In this document: in pieces, positions 1 to 9,966 of the stretch
Position numbering within the stretch: position 1 is the first letter of the stretch
Layout: every line of letters begins with the position of its first letter
Assembly: GCA_000733915.1 (NCBI GenBank)
Contig: JPOM01000001.1
Coordinates: 744,001-808,000, forward strand
Direction of reading: 5' to 3'
Source: Caulobacteraceae bacterium PMMR1
Lineage (GTDB): Bacteria > Pseudomonadota > Alphaproteobacteria > Caulobacterales > Caulobacteraceae
DNA: 64,000 nucleotides
Translations under genes and position numbers: made by a program
Notes under the pieces: generated by a model
What the model was told of the DNA's origin: nothing
Databases searched by the model: none
Seen by the model: the letters and a program-made list of their open reading frames with translations, nothing else

Positions 1-333
1 CTCCATCAAGGTGAGCGGGCCATGGCCATGGGCGGTGACGTGGAAGGCCCGACCGTTCACGCTCACGGTGCGCAGAGCCCCGTCCGGGGGCTCGGCCGGG
101 ACCTCGCGCGCGAGGGCGGCGATCTCGGGACAGAGGACGTCGAGCGGCTGCGGGTCGCCGGTCCAGGCCGCCCCGGTGAGGTCGGCGAAGTTGGCGCTGG
201 CCTGCACGGCGCGTCCGCTCGTGCGGTCCGCGACGAGCAGAGCGCCATGAGGCTGGATCGCGCCGGGGACGCGGATCGGCTCGGCGTCGCAGGCTTCCAG
301 GTCGAGAGCGCCCGCCGGGGCGGCGTCGGCCAT
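1..333 (-). CDS. Bacteriophytochrome (light-sensing histidine kinase), N-terminal part only
   Basis: This gene begins at ATG 333-331 and runs off the left edge, leaving 111 codons. The start is set by a GGAGGAGG ribosome site directly upstream. Residues 15-30 (CDAEPIRVPGAIQPHG) match the start of the PAS_2 domain of bacterial phytochromes. Cys15 sits where these proteins bind biliverdin covalently. The rest of the visible part (ALLVADRTSGRAVQASANFADLTG) continues the PAS fold. Known full-length members have PAS-GAF-PHY followed by a histidine kinase or other output domain, but the output here lies outside the window. The small membrane-protein gene upstream on the same strand is separated by about 107 nt. 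The family call is firm; the output type is unknown. Confidence 0.85.
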   Translation of the reverse strand, partial: MADAAPAGALDLEACDAEPIRVPGAIQPHGALLVADRTSGRAVQASANFADLTGAAWTGDPQPLDVLCPEIAALAREVPAEPPDGALRTVSVNGRAFHVTAHGHGPLTLME

Positions 334-440
334 GACCTCCTCCGAAAGTGGTGCGGAAACGCTGCGCACCATAGCGAGGCGCGACAGTCTGCCATGCGCA
401 AATGCGGGGAGGGCCTGCCGGTTTCGGAGCTTGCGCGCGC

Positions 441-929
441 TCAGTCCCCGAACCAGGCGAACCGGGGACGCCAGACGCCCAGCACGACGTTCGCCGCCGC
501 CACCGCCAGCAGAACCCAGAGCGTGCCGACCTCCGAGGCCAGCAGGCGCTGGGCGGCGGCCGGGTCGGGCGCGACCGCCAGGCGGGCGGCGCTGCGGGTC
601 GCCTCCTCCTGGATCGGGCCCAGCACGTGCAGTCCGCCCTCCAGCACCAGGACGCCGGTTCCGGCCTTCAGCCACACCCAGCCCAGGTCGTAGAAGGCCG
701 GGTTCAGCGCCATGGCGAGCAGGCCCGAAACGACCGTCGCGATCATGCCGGGCCCGACCAGCAGGTTCGCCACCTGCGCCATCGCCGCCACCAGGGCGCC
801 GTCGCGCGCCTCGCCCCCTGCGCCGGGCGCGGCCATCGACAGCACGACCGCCAGGGCCGCCATGCCGCCCATGAAGGCCGCGGCCCCGAGCGTATGCACG
901 ATCTTCACGAGCCGGCGCAGCGCGATCAC
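441..929 (-). CDS. DUF2269-like small integral membrane protein
   Basis: The 162-residue protein starts at GTG 929. It has four clear hydrophobic segments, near residues 10-32, 48-75, 82-104 and 132-152, with short loops between them. The opening MIALRRLVKIVHTLGAAAFM and the overall layout resemble the DUF2269/CopD-like predicted membrane proteins of Proteobacteria, whose function is unknown. I see no catalytic motif. The gene lies on the same strand as the bacteriophytochrome but is not coupled to it. Membrane location is well supported; the family name is moderately supported. Confidence 0.6.
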   Translation of the reverse strand: MIALRRLVKIVHTLGAAAFMGGMAALAVVLSMAAPGAGGEARDGALVAAMAQVANLLVGPGMIATVVSGLLAMALNPAFYDLGWVWLKAGTGVLVLEGGLHVLGPIQEEATRSAARLAVAPDPAAAQRLLASEVGTLWVLLAVAAANVVLGVWRPRFAWFGD

Positions 930-1074
930 CCTCGCAGCTTAGCACGGATCGCGGGCGCGGCGTCGCAGGGGCGTTCGCAAGCCGGCGGGATTTGCTAAAG
1001 CGACAGCCTTGTCACGGTCCTGAGGGGCCAGGGCGCGGCGCGAACGCGCGCGGGCCCCTGGCCGGGAGAGACGA

Positions 1075-2196
1075 TTGCCACACGCCGTCATCGCGGCCAC
1101 GGGGCTCTACACCCCGCCGCAGAGCATCTCGAACGCCGAGCTGGTGCAGGCCTTCAACGCCTTCGTCGAGCGCCACAACCGCCGCCATGCCGCGGAGATC
1201 GCCGCCGGGACAATGGAGCCGCTGCAGCCCTCCTCGGAGGCGTTCATCGAGAAGGCGTCCGGGATCAAGTCGCGATACGTGATCGACAAGTCCGGGGTGC
1301 TCGACCCCGAGGTTATGGCGCCCCGCATCCCGGAGCGCGCCAACGAGGAGCTGTCCGTCCTGGCCGAGATCGCGGTCCACGCCGCGCGCCAGGCGATCGA
1401 GGCGTGGGGCAAGCCGGTCTCGGACATCGGCGCGGTGCTCTGTGCGGCCTCCAACATGCAGCGGCCCTATCCCGCCATGGCCATCGAGGTGCAGCACGCG
1501 CTGGGGATCGAGGGCTTCGCCTTCGACATGAACGTCGCCTGCTCTTCGGCGACCTTCGGGATCAAGACCGCGGCGGACTTCATCGCCTCGGACCCGAGCA
1601 AGGCCGTGCTGATGGTGAACCCCGAGATCTGCTCGGGCCACCTGAACTTCCGCGACCGCGACAGCCACTTCATCTTCGGCGACGTGGCCACCGCCGTGAT
1701 CGTGGAGGCGGGCGCGCGGGCTCAGGCCGGTTCGGGCTGGGACATCTTGGGCACGCGGTTGAAGACGGTCTTCTCCAACAACATCCGCAACAACTTCGGC
1801 TTCCTGAACCGCGCCGCCCCCGAGGGCGCGGGCGCCCCCGACAAGCTCTTCGTCCAGCAAGGCCGCAAAGTCTTCAAGGACGTGGTCCCGATGGTGTCGG
1901 AGATGATCGTGGAACACGCCGCCGACCTTGGGCTCGACCCGACCGGGCTGAAGCGGCTGTGGCTGCACCAGGCCAACATCAACATGAACGAGCTGATCGG
2001 AAAACGCGTGCTGGGGCGGGACCCGGCGCCGGGCGAGAACGTCATCATCCTGGACGACTACGCCAACACCTCCTCGGCCGGCTCCATCATCGCTTTCCAC
2101 CTGCACCACGAGGGCTTCGCGCCCGGCGACACCGGCCTGATCTGCTCCTTCGGGGCGGGCTACTCGGCCGGCACGGTGTTCGTCCGCAAACGCTGA
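1075..2196 (+). CDS. FabH-like beta-ketoacyl-ACP synthase III
   Basis: This thiolase-fold condensing enzyme of 373 residues starts at TTG 1075 behind a GGGAGAG ribosome site. The FabH-type triad is visible: Cys156 in DMNVACSSATFG, His298 in LWLHQANIN and Asn331 in DDYANTSSAGS. The C-terminus ends with the typical FGAGYSAGTVFVRKR. FabH enzymes condense an acyl-CoA primer with malonyl-ACP. This protein is longer than E. coli FabH (about 317 residues), with extra sequence near residues 30-60, so its substrate may differ (long-chain or specialised ketoacyl synthase). It lies 136 nt upstream of nuoH, where nuoG commonly lies. The family is certain; the substrate is not. Confidence 0.85.
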   Translation: MPHAVIAATGLYTPPQSISNAELVQAFNAFVERHNRRHAAEIAAGTMEPLQPSSEAFIEKASGIKSRYVIDKSGVLDPEVMAPRIPERANEELSVLAEIAVHAARQAIEAWGKPVSDIGAVLCAASNMQRPYPAMAIEVQHALGIEGFAFDMNVACSSATFGIKTAADFIASDPSKAVLMVNPEICSGHLNFRDRDSHFIFGDVATAVIVEAGARAQAGSGWDILGTRLKTVFSNNIRNNFGFLNRAAPEGAGAPDKLFVQQGRKVFKDVVPMVSEMIVEHAADLGLDPTGLKRLWLHQANINMNELIGKRVLGRDPAPGENVIILDDYANTSSAGSIIAFHLHHEGFAPGDTGLICSFGAGYSAGTVFVRKR

Positions 2197-2332
2197 GCCC
2201 CGCGGGCCCGGGAACCGCCGTTCAAAGCGCATCCGGGGCTGGACAAGCGCGCCCCGCCGGAGCAGGGAAGCGCGCGTCGATCAGCCCCGCGCGCGGACCC
2301 GCGCCGCCTGAGGGCTCAGGAGAGATTCGGCC

Positions 2333-3379
2333 TTGGATTTCTGGACGACCCCCGGCGGCTGGACGCTGATCACCTTGGGCGAGATCGTGCTCGTCATGGT
2401 GGGCGTGTTGATCAGCCTGGCCTTCCTGCTGCTCGCCGACCGCAAGATCTGGGCCGGCGTTCAGATGCGCAAAGGGCCCAATGTGGTCGGGCCCTTCGGC
2501 CTGCTGCAGTCCTTTGCAGACTTCTTCAAGTTCATGCTGAAGGAGGTGATCATCCCCGCCGGCGCGGACCGCACGACCTTCCTGCTCGCGCCGTTGATCA
2601 CCTTCACCCTGGCCTTTATCGGCTGGGCGGTGGTGCCCTTCGCGCCGGGCTGGGTGGTGTCCAACATCAACGTCGGCATCCTTTATCTGCTCGCGGTGTC
2701 GGGCCTTGGGGTCTACGGCATCATCATCGGCGGCTGGGCGTCGAACTCGAAGTATCCGTTCCTGGGCGCGCTGCGCTCCGCCGCCCAGATGGTCAGCTAC
2801 GAGGTCTCCATCGGCTTCGTGATCATCACGGTGGTGCTGCTGGCCGGTTCGATGAACCTCTCCGCCATCGTGGAGCACCAGGCGGGCTGGATCTGGAACT
2901 GGCATGCGTTCCGGTTCCCCACGCTCGTCATCATGCTGCCCATGATGGGCATCTTCTTCTTCTCGGCGCTGGCCGAGACCAACCGCCCGCCCTTCGACCT
3001 GACCGAGGCGGAATCGGAGCTCGTGGCCGGCTTCCAGGTGGAGTACTCCTCCACGCCCTACCTGCTCTTCATGATCGGCGAGTACTGCAACATCGTCCTG
3101 ATGTGCGCGATGCTGTCGATCCTGTTCCTGGGCGGCTGGAATCCGGGCGTCCCGGTCGGCTTCATGGCGAGCTGGCCCCCGGCGCTGGCGAGCTTGCTGC
3201 TGTTCGTCGTGTTCGCGCTGAAGATCGTCTTCTGGTTCTTCATGTTCGCCATGGTGAAGGCGATCGTCCCGCGCTACCGCTACGACCAGCTGATGCGCCT
3301 GGGCTGGAAGGTCTTCCTGCCCACCTCGCTGTTCGCCGTCGCCCTCGTCGCCGCCTGGAAGGTGTTTGGGACCGCCTGA
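2333..3379 (+). CDS. nuoH: NADH-quinone oxidoreductase subunit H
   Basis: NuoH (348 residues) is the membrane subunit of complex I that joins the peripheral and membrane arms and helps form the quinone pocket. The start is TTG 2333, preceded by AGGAGAG. About eight hydrophobic helices are visible. The conserved cytoplasmic loop is intact: NRPPFDLTE at residues 217-225, followed by [15 protein letters not shown]. It is the first gene of a nuoHIJKLMN string, with nuoI starting 11 nt after its stop codon. The gene just upstream is a ketoacyl synthase rather than nuoG, so nuoA-G must lie elsewhere or further left. Confidence 0.97.
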   Translation: MDFWTTPGGWTLITLGEIVLVMVGVLISLAFLLLADRKIWAGVQMRKGPNVVGPFGLLQSFADFFKFMLKEVIIPAGADRTTFLLAPLITFTLAFIGWAVVPFAPGWVVSNINVGILYLLAVSGLGVYGIIIGGWASNSKYPFLGALRSAAQMVSYEVSIGFVIITVVLLAGSMNLSAIVEHQAGWIWNWHAFRFPTLVIMLPMMGIFFFSALAETNRPPFDLTEAESELVAGFQVEYSSTPYLLFMIGEYCNIVLMCAMLSILFLGGWNPGVPVGFMASWPPALASLLLFVVFALKIVFWFFMFAMVKAIVPRYRYDQLMRLGWKVFLPTSLFAVALVAAWKVFGTA

Positions 3380-3390
3380 GGAGTACCGCC

Positions 3391-3882
3391 GTGTTCGATC
3401 GTTTGACCCAGACCGTCCGCGGCGCGGCGCTGATGGACTTCGTAGGGGCCTTCGGGCTCGCCATGAAGTACCTGGTGCGGCCCAAGGCGACGGTGAACTA
3501 TCCCTTCGAGAAGGGGCCGCTCAGCCCGCGCTTCCGCGGCGAGCACGCGCTGCGCCGCTATCCCAACGGCGAGGAGCGCTGCATCGCCTGCAAGCTCTGC
3601 GAGGCGATCTGCCCGGCGCAGTGCATCGTGATCGAGGCGGAGCCCCGCGCCGACGGCAGCCGCCGCACGACCCGCTACGACATCGACATGACCAAGTGCA
3701 TCTACTGCGGCTTCTGCCAGGAGGCGTGCCCGGTGGACGCGATCGTGGAGGGGCCGAACTTCGAGTTCTCCACCGAGACCCGCGAGGAACTCTTCTACGA
3801 CAAGCAGAAACTGCTCGACAACGGCGACCGCTGGGAACGCGAGATCGCCAAGAACCTCGAACTGGACGCCGCCTATCGGTAG
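3391..3882 (+). CDS. nuoI: NADH-quinone oxidoreductase subunit I
   Basis: NuoI (163 residues) carries two [4Fe-4S] clusters (N6a and N6b) that pass electrons to the quinone site. The chosen start is GTG 3391, which has GAGGAG about 8 nt upstream and gives [23 protein letters not shown], the family's usual N-terminus; an open frame continues further upstream but overlaps nuoH. The cluster ligands are Cys64, 67, 70 and 74 ([12 protein letters not shown]) and Cys103, 106, 109 and 113 ([12 protein letters not shown]). A 108-nt gap with no clear gene follows before nuoJ. Confidence 0.97.
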   Translation: MFDRLTQTVRGAALMDFVGAFGLAMKYLVRPKATVNYPFEKGPLSPRFRGEHALRRYPNGEERCIACKLCEAICPAQCIVIEAEPRADGSRRTTRYDIDMTKCIYCGFCQEACPVDAIVEGPNFEFSTETREELFYDKQKLLDNGDRWEREIAKNLELDAAYR

Positions 3883-3990
3883 CCGCCGATAAGGCTTGAC
3901 CCTGACGCGCGAGCCTCTAAGCGCAGGACCGCCTGGGCCGGATCACCCAGCCGCGCCGGGCGCTGAGACACGAAAGGACCGCTGGCCGCG

Positions 3991-4602
3991 ATGGGCTTGC
4001 AGGCGATCGCCTTCTATGTGCTGGCCGTGGTGACGGTTGCGTCGGCCTTCGGCGTGACCACCGCGCGCAATCCCGTGCACAGCGTGCTGTTCCTGATCCT
4101 GACCTTCTTCACGGCCGCGGGTCTGTTCGTGCTCCTGGGCGCGGAGTTCCTGGCCATGCTGCTGGTCGTGGTCTACGTCGGCGCGGTCGCGGTGCTGTTC
4201 CTGTTCGTCGTCATGATGCTGGACGTGGACTTCGCGTCCCTGCGCGCGGGCTTCGCGCGCTACCTGCCCATCGGCGGCGCGGTCGCGGTCTTCCTGCTCA
4301 TCGAGATGATCCTGGTCTCGGGCGCGGTGGCCGAGCGCGGGGCGGCGGCGCACGTGAAGCCCCTGTCCGGCGAGAACATCAGCAACACCGAGGCGATCGG
4401 GCGGGTGCTCTATACGGACTACCTTTACGATTTCCAGATCGCGGGCCTGGTGCTGCTGGTGGCCATGATCGGCGCCATCGTGCTGACGCTGAAGCACCGC
4501 CCCGGCATCAAGCGGCAGACGGTCGCCGACCAGACCGGGCGCAGCGTGCGCGGCGGCCTGCAGGTCGTGCAGGTGAAGGTGGGCGAAGGGATCGCGGAAT
4601 GA
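3991..4602 (+). CDS. nuoJ: NADH-quinone oxidoreductase subunit J
   Basis: NuoJ (203 residues) is a small antiporter-side membrane subunit of complex I. It has five hydrophobic helices in the first 165 residues. The signature [17 protein letters not shown] lies in the third helix, where the family has a conserved pi-bulge. The polar C-terminal tail of about 35 residues is longer than in E. coli (184 residues). Its stop overlaps the nuoK start by 4 nt (ATGA), so the two are translationally coupled. Confidence 0.96.
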   Translation: MGLQAIAFYVLAVVTVASAFGVTTARNPVHSVLFLILTFFTAAGLFVLLGAEFLAMLLVVVYVGAVAVLFLFVVMMLDVDFASLRAGFARYLPIGGAVAVFLLIEMILVSGAVAERGAAAHVKPLSGENISNTEAIGRVLYTDYLYDFQIAGLVLLVAMIGAIVLTLKHRPGIKRQTVADQTGRSVRGGLQVVQVKVGEGIAE

Positions 4603-4919
4603 CCGGGCTCAGCGAGGTCAGTCTCGGCCATTATCTGGCGGTCGCCGCGGTGCTCTTCACCATCGGCGTCTTCGGCATCTTCGCCAACCGTCGCAACGTC
4701 ATCGTCATCCTGATGTCGGTGGAGCTGATCCTCCTGGCCGTGAACATCAATCTGGTGGCCTTCTCCGCCTTCCTGCACCAGGTCGCGGGGCAGATCTTCG
4801 CCATGATCGTGCTGACCGTCGCCGCCGCCGAGGCCGCCGTGGGTCTGGCGATCCTCGTCACCTTCTTCCGCAACCGCGGCGACATCTCGGTCGACGACGC
4901 CGCGCAGATGAAGGGCTGA
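4599..4919 (+). CDS. nuoK: NADH-quinone oxidoreductase subunit K
   Basis: NuoK (106 residues) is the small three-helix subunit, related to MrpC, in the proton-pumping arm of complex I. The helices carry the conserved acidic residues in [13 protein letters not shown] and in [18 protein letters not shown]. It overlaps nuoJ by 4 nt and is followed 2 nt later by nuoL. Length and helix pattern are normal for the family. Confidence 0.97.
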   Translation: MTGLSEVSLGHYLAVAAVLFTIGVFGIFANRRNVIVILMSVELILLAVNINLVAFSAFLHQVAGQIFAMIVLTVAAAEAAVGLAILVTFFRNRGDISVDDAAQMKG

Positions 4920-4921
4920 GC

Positions 4922-7021
4922 GTGAAGCTGATCCTGACCCTTCTGGTCTTCCTGCCCCTGCTGGGCGCGGCGCTGGCGGGCCTGTTCGGCCGTCGGCTGC
5001 GCGACCGCGCGTCCCAGGCGATCACGACCGGCCTGCTCTTCATCTCCTGCGCCCTGGCGTGGTGGACCTTCTACCAGACCATCTGGGGCGGCTGGCCGGC
5101 GCACGCCGTGGTCGAACTCCTGTCCTTCATCCAGGTCGGCGACTTCCAGTCCACCTGGTCGATCCGCCTGGACAGCCTGTCGGCGGTGATGGGCGTGGTG
5201 GTGACCAGCGTCTCGGCCCTCGTGCACCTCTACAGCTGGGGCTACATGGCCGAGGACCCGTCCAAGCCGCGGTTCTTCGCCTATCTGTCGCTCTTCACCT
5301 TCGCCATGCTGATGCTGGTGACGGCGAACGACTTCATGCAGCTGTTCTTCGGCTGGGAAGGCGTCGGCCTGGCGAGCTATCTGCTGATCGGCTTCTGGTT
5401 CAAGAAGCCCACCGCCAACGCGGCCGCCATCAAGGCCTTTGTCGTCAACCGGGTCGGCGATTTCGGCTTTGCGCTCGGCATCATGACGGTGTTCTGGATG
5501 TTCCACACCATCCGGTTCCCCGACCTCTTCCCCCAGATCGCGGCGCACGCGGGCCGCAGCTGGACGTTTGCCGGACGGAGCTGGAGCGCGCTGGACCTGG
5601 CCGGCGTCCTTCTCTTCATCGGCGCCATGGGCAAGTCGGCGCAGTTCTTCCTGCACACCTGGCTTCCCGACGCGATGGAGGGCCCGACCCCTGTCTCGGC
5701 CCTGATCCACGCCGCCACCATGGTGACGGCCGGCGTCTACATGGTCTGCCTGCTCTCGCCGCTCTACGAGTACGCGCCGCAGGCCCGCACCGTGATCGTG
5801 GTGATCGGGGCGGTGACCTCGCTCTTCGCCGCGACCGTCGGCCTGGCGCAGAACGACATCAAGCGGGTCATCGCCTATTCGACCTGCTCGCAGCTCGGCT
5901 ACATGTTCTTCGCCGCGGGCGTGGGCGCCTATCAGGCCGCCATGTTCCATCTGTTCACGCACGCCTTCTTCAAGGCGCTGCTGTTCCTGGGCGCAGGCAG
6001 CGTGATCCACGCAATGCACCACGAGCAGGACATGCGACGCATGGGCGGCCTGGCGCGCTACCTGCCGATCACCTTTGCGGTGATGACCATCGGCACGATC
6101 GCCATCACCGGCCTTGGCGTTCCCGGCCTCAACTGGGGCTTCGCGGGCTTCTATTCCAAGGACAGCATCCTGGGCGCAGCCTATGCGGCGGGCGCGCGCG
6201 AGCCGCTCGGCTACTTCGCCTTCGTGGTGGGGACGGCGGTTGCGGGGCTCACCGCCTTCTACAGCTGGCGGCTGGCCTTCATGACCTTCAATGGTCCCCC
6301 GGAGTGGGCCCGCGCCGACGCCCATGCGCATGGCCACGCCGACCAGGGCGCGCATGCGCTGTCGGACCACGCGACCTCAGCCCAGATCGAGACCCACGCC
6401 GAGCCGGACGAGACCCCCGATCATTCTCACAGCGGCGATCACGGCCACGACCTGAAGCCCCACGAGAGCCCCTGGACCATGCTGGTCCCGCTCTTCGTGC
6501 TATCGGCGGGCGCCATCTTGGCCGGGGCCGTCTTCATGCCGCACTTCGTGGGCCCGTGGCGGGAGGCGTTCTGGCGCGGCGCGATCTTCGTCGGCCGCAA
6601 CAACAAGGTGCTCGACGGGGCTGAGAGCGGCCCGTCCTGGGTGGGCCTGGCCCCGCTCGTCGCATCGGTCGCGGGCCTGGCGATCGCGGCCTACTACTAC
6701 CTGTTCGCGCGGGGGCTGGCGCGGCGCATCGCCGAGCGCGGCGGGCCGCTGCACACCTTCCTGTACAACAAGTGGTTCTTCGACGAGCTCTACGACGTCG
6801 TGTTCGTGCGGACGGCGCGGTGGTTTGGCGGCCTGTTCTGGAAGGGCGGGGACCAGCGGACCATCGACGGCCTGGGTCCCAACGGCGTCTCGGCGGTCGC
6901 GGCCTGGGCGGGGCGGGGACTGGGCCTGTTGCAGACCGGCTACCTCTACCACTACGCCTTCGTCATGCTGCTCGGGGTGCTGGGTCTTCTGACCTACGCG
7001 CTCACGGTCTGGGCCCGCTGA
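4922..7021 (+). CDS. nuoL: NADH-quinone oxidoreductase subunit L
   Basis: NuoL (699 residues) is the distal antiporter-like subunit of complex I; it also has the long lateral helix that spans the membrane arm. It starts at GTG 4922, 2 nt after nuoK. The Proton_antipo core includes [26 protein letters not shown] and the lysine- and histidine-bearing helices that follow. An unusual hydrophilic loop at about residues 464-514 holds 11 histidines ([17 protein letters not shown]). The C-terminus has the [10 protein letters not shown] motif before the last helix, as expected. Confidence 0.97.
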   Translation: MKLILTLLVFLPLLGAALAGLFGRRLRDRASQAITTGLLFISCALAWWTFYQTIWGGWPAHAVVELLSFIQVGDFQSTWSIRLDSLSAVMGVVVTSVSALVHLYSWGYMAEDPSKPRFFAYLSLFTFAMLMLVTANDFMQLFFGWEGVGLASYLLIGFWFKKPTANAAAIKAFVVNRVGDFGFALGIMTVFWMFHTIRFPDLFPQIAAHAGRSWTFAGRSWSALDLAGVLLFIGAMGKSAQFFLHTWLPDAMEGPTPVSALIHAATMVTAGVYMVCLLSPLYEYAPQARTVIVVIGAVTSLFAATVGLAQNDIKRVIAYSTCSQLGYMFFAAGVGAYQAAMFHLFTHAFFKALLFLGAGSVIHAMHHEQDMRRMGGLARYLPITFAVMTIGTIAITGLGVPGLNWGFAGFYSKDSILGAAYAAGAREPLGYFAFVVGTAVAGLTAFYSWRLAFMTFNGPPEWARADAHAHGHADQGAHALSDHATSAQIETHAEPDETPDHSHSGDHGHDLKPHESPWTMLVPLFVLSAGAILAGAVFMPHFVGPWREAFWRGAIFVGRNNKVLDGAESGPSWVGLAPLVASVAGLAIAAYYYLFARGLARRIAERGGPLHTFLYNKWFFDELYDVVFVRTARWFGGLFWKGGDQRTIDGLGPNGVSAVAAWAGRGLGLLQTGYLYHYAFVMLLGVLGLLTYALTVWAR

Positions 7022-7034
7022 GGGGGGCGCCGCC

Positions 7035-8513
7035 ATGATCCTCAGCCTCATCACCTACACGCCCCTGATCGGGGTGGTGCTGATCCTGGCGCTGCGGACG
7101 GTCCTTAAGCAGGATGCGGCGGTGGCGCGCCTGTCGCGGTGGATCGCGCTCTGGACGACGGTGGCCGCCCTCGCCCTGTCGGTCGTGATGGTGTCCCACT
7201 TCGATCCCGCCCAGCCGGGCTATCAGTTCGTGGAGCACGCGCGCTGGTTCTCGGGCGCCAGCTACCGCATGGGCGTGGACGGCATCAGCGTGCTGTTCGT
7301 CCTGCTCACCGCCTTCCTCATGCCGCTCTGCATCGCCGCCAGCTGGGACAGCATCAAGGATCGGGTCCCGGAGTACATGATCGCCTTCCTGGCGCTCGAG
7401 ACCATGATGATCGGGGTGTTCTGCGCCCTGGACTTGGTGCTGTTCTACATCTTCTTCGAGTTCGGCCTGATCCCGATGTTCCTGATTATCGGCATCTGGG
7501 GCGGGCAGAACAGGATCTACGCGGCCTACAAGTTCTTCCTCTACACCCTGCTCGGCTCCGTGCTGATGCTGGCGGCGATCTTGGCGATGATCGGCATCGC
7601 TCACACCACCTCGATCCCGGAGCTGCAGGCCTATCACTTCGCGCCGGCGCTGCAGACCTGGCTGTGGCTGGCCTTCTTCGCCTCCTTCGCGGTGAAGATG
7701 CCGATGTGGCCGGTGCACACCTGGTTGCCCGACGCCCACGTGGAGGCGCCGACGGCGGGCTCCGTCATCCTGGCCGGCGTGCTGCTGAAGATGGGCGGCT
7801 ACGGCTTCCTGCGCTTCAGCCTGCCCATGTTCCCAGCGGCGAGCGCCCTGTTCGCGCCCTTGATCTTCGCCCTCTCGGCGATCGCGATCGTCTACACCTC
7901 GCTGGTCGCCTGGCGGCAGACCGACATCAAGAAGCTGATCGCCTATTCCTCGGTGGCCCACATGGGCTTCGTCACCATGGGCATCTTCTCCGGCAACCTG
8001 CAGGGCGTGCAGGGCGCGATCTTCCAGATGCTGAGCCACGGGGTGATCTCCGGCGCGCTCTTCCTGTGCGTGGGCGTGATCTACGACCGCATGCATACCC
8101 GCGAGATCGCCTTCTACGGCGGGCTGGCGAACCGGATGCCCGTCTATGCGGCGACCTTCATGCTGTTCACCATGGGCAATGTCGGTCTGCCGGGCACCTC
8201 GGGCTTCGTAGGCGAGATGCTGACCATGACGGGGGTCTATGCGGCCTCGACCTGGACCGCGATCGTGGCCGCGACCGGGGTGATCCTGTCGGCCGTCTAC
8301 ATGCTGACGCTCTATCGCCGGGTCGTGTTCGGGCAGCTGACCAATCCGCAGCTCGCCGCGATCCCCGACATGGACATGCGCGAGCTCCTGATCTTCGCGC
8401 CGCTGATCGCGGGCGCCCTGGCGCTGGGCGTCTATCCGAAGTTCGTGTTCGCCGTGACCAACGCCTCGGTGGAGCGGCTGATCGACGTCTGGCGCGCCAG
8501 CGCGGGCGGTTGA
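7035..8513 (+). CDS. nuoM: NADH-quinone oxidoreductase subunit M
   Basis: NuoM (492 residues) is the middle antiporter-like subunit of complex I. It starts at ATG 7035, 13 nt after nuoL. The N-terminal part has the [15 protein letters not shown] helix with the conserved glutamate. The core motif [20 protein letters not shown] follows, with the lysine in [15 protein letters not shown]. About 14 hydrophobic helices can be counted. Its length is normal for alphaproteobacteria. Confidence 0.97.
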   Translation: MILSLITYTPLIGVVLILALRTVLKQDAAVARLSRWIALWTTVAALALSVVMVSHFDPAQPGYQFVEHARWFSGASYRMGVDGISVLFVLLTAFLMPLCIAASWDSIKDRVPEYMIAFLALETMMIGVFCALDLVLFYIFFEFGLIPMFLIIGIWGGQNRIYAAYKFFLYTLLGSVLMLAAILAMIGIAHTTSIPELQAYHFAPALQTWLWLAFFASFAVKMPMWPVHTWLPDAHVEAPTAGSVILAGVLLKMGGYGFLRFSLPMFPAASALFAPLIFALSAIAIVYTSLVAWRQTDIKKLIAYSSVAHMGFVTMGIFSGNLQGVQGAIFQMLSHGVISGALFLCVGVIYDRMHTREIAFYGGLANRMPVYAATFMLFTMGNVGLPGTSGFVGEMLTMTGVYAASTWTAIVAATGVILSAVYMLTLYRRVVFGQLTNPQLAAIPDMDMRELLIFAPLIAGALALGVYPKFVFAVTNASVERLIDVWRASAGG

Positions 8514-8526
8514 GGGAAGACCTGAG

Positions 8527-9960
8527 ATGGACCTGACGAGCGCGCTGCAGATCGCGCTGCCTGAAGTGATCCTTGCGCTAGGAACGCTCGTCCTGATCGT
8601 GGTCGGCGCGTTCGGGGGCGAGAAGTCGACCGGCCTGGTCGGCCTGGGCGCGGGCGCCGTGCTGGTCGAGGCGGCGGCGGCGGCCTGCTGGGGGCCGATG
8701 GGCCAGGCCTTCCACGGCGGCTTCGTCGCTGACGCCGCCGCGCAGTTCTCCAAGGTCGCGATCTATCTGATGAGCGCGGTGGCGATCGCCCTTGGCGCGC
8801 CCTGGCTCCGGCGCAAGCGGTCCGCCAAGTTCGAGTATCCGCTGCTGGTGCTGCTGGCCGCCACCGGCATGGGGGTGATGGTCTCCGCCGGCGACCTGAT
8901 CTCGCTCTACATCGGGATCGAGCTGCAGTCCCTGGCCCTCTATGTGCTCGCCGCCTTCCAGCGCGACGACTCCCGCTCGTCGGAAGCGGGGCTGAAGTAC
9001 TTCGTCCTGGGCGCGCTCTCCTCGGGTCTGCTGCTTTATGGCGCGAGCCTGATCTACGGCTTTGCAGGCTCGGTGCGCTTCGCCGACATCGCCGCGGCGG
9101 TGCACGCGGGCGCGGGCCAGGGCGTGATCTTCGGCCTGGTGTTCCTGATCTGCGGCATGGCGTTCAAGGTCTCCGCCGCGCCCTTCCACATGTGGACGCC
9201 CGACGTCTACGAGGGCGCGCCGACGCCGATCGTGGCCTTCATCACCGCCGCGCCCAAGCTCGCGGCCATGGTGCTCTTCGCCCGCGCCCTGGCGCTGGGC
9301 TTTCCCGGCGCGACGGGCCAGTGGCAGCAGGTCATCGTCGTGATCGCCCTCATCTCGATGGCGGTCGGCGCGCTGGCGGGGCTGGTGCAGCGCAACCTTA
9401 AGCGCCTGCTGGCCTATTCCTCGATCCTGAACATCGGCTACGCGCTGATGGCCATGGCCGCGGGGACCGAGGGCGGGATGCAGGCCATGCTGGTCTTCAT
9501 GGTCCTGTACATGATCGACGTGACGGGCTTCTTCGCCTGCCTGACCGCGCTGCAGCGGGACGGTCGGCCGATGGAGCGGCTGGAGGACTTCGCGGGCCTG
9601 GTGCGGGTGCGCCCGGGCCTGGCGCTGGCGATCACCGCCCTCAGCCTTTCCCTGCTGGGGCTGCCCCCCTTCAGCGGCTTCTGGTCGAAGTACTACGTCT
9701 TCAAGGCCGCGATCGCCGGCGGGCTCTGGCCCGTGGCGGTGTTCGGCCTGGTCGCGAGCGTGCCCGCCGCCTTCTACTACCTCCGCATCCTCAAGACGAT
9801 GTGGTTCGACGAGCCCGCAGGCGCGACCGACCGCACGCCGGGCGACGCCAGCGCCATCGGCATGGGCGCGGCCCTGTTCAGCTTCCCGCTGGTGCTACCC
9901 GCGCTCGCCGCCCTGGACCCGCTCGCCACGCTGGCGGCGCGGGCTTTCGGCCTCGCCTGA
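8527..9960 (+). CDS. nuoN: NADH-quinone oxidoreductase subunit N
   Basis: NuoN (477 residues) is the proximal antiporter-like subunit and the last complex I gene here. The conserved elements are LISLYIGIELQSLALYVLAA, SAAPFHMWTPDVYEGAPTP, and NLKRLLAYSSILNIGYALMA with its lysine. Fourteen hydrophobic helices are expected and visible. birA follows after only 6 nt, so it is probably co-transcribed. Confidence 0.97.
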   Translation: MDLTSALQIALPEVILALGTLVLIVVGAFGGEKSTGLVGLGAGAVLVEAAAAACWGPMGQAFHGGFVADAAAQFSKVAIYLMSAVAIALGAPWLRRKRSAKFEYPLLVLLAATGMGVMVSAGDLISLYIGIELQSLALYVLAAFQRDDSRSSEAGLKYFVLGALSSGLLLYGASLIYGFAGSVRFADIAAAVHAGAGQGVIFGLVFLICGMAFKVSAAPFHMWTPDVYEGAPTPIVAFITAAPKLAAMVLFARALALGFPGATGQWQQVIVVIALISMAVGALAGLVQRNLKRLLAYSSILNIGYALMAMAAGTEGGMQAMLVFMVLYMIDVTGFFACLTALQRDGRPMERLEDFAGLVRVRPGLALAITALSLSLLGLPPFSGFWSKYYVFKAAIAGGLWPVAVFGLVASVPAAFYYLRILKTMWFDEPAGATDRTPGDASAIGMGAALFSFPLVLPALAALDPLATLAARAFGLA

Positions 9961-9966
9961 GCCGGC

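Noticed and set aside
3883-3990. An internal promoter between nuoI and nuoJ (TTGACC at 3896)
   Set aside because: No acceptable -10 lies 16-18 nt downstream, and the genes form one operon by order and strand.
4631-6370. A 579-codon minus-strand frame opposite nuoK and nuoL
   Set aside because: The plus strand encodes unmistakable complex I subunits; the antisense product is charged low-complexity sequence.
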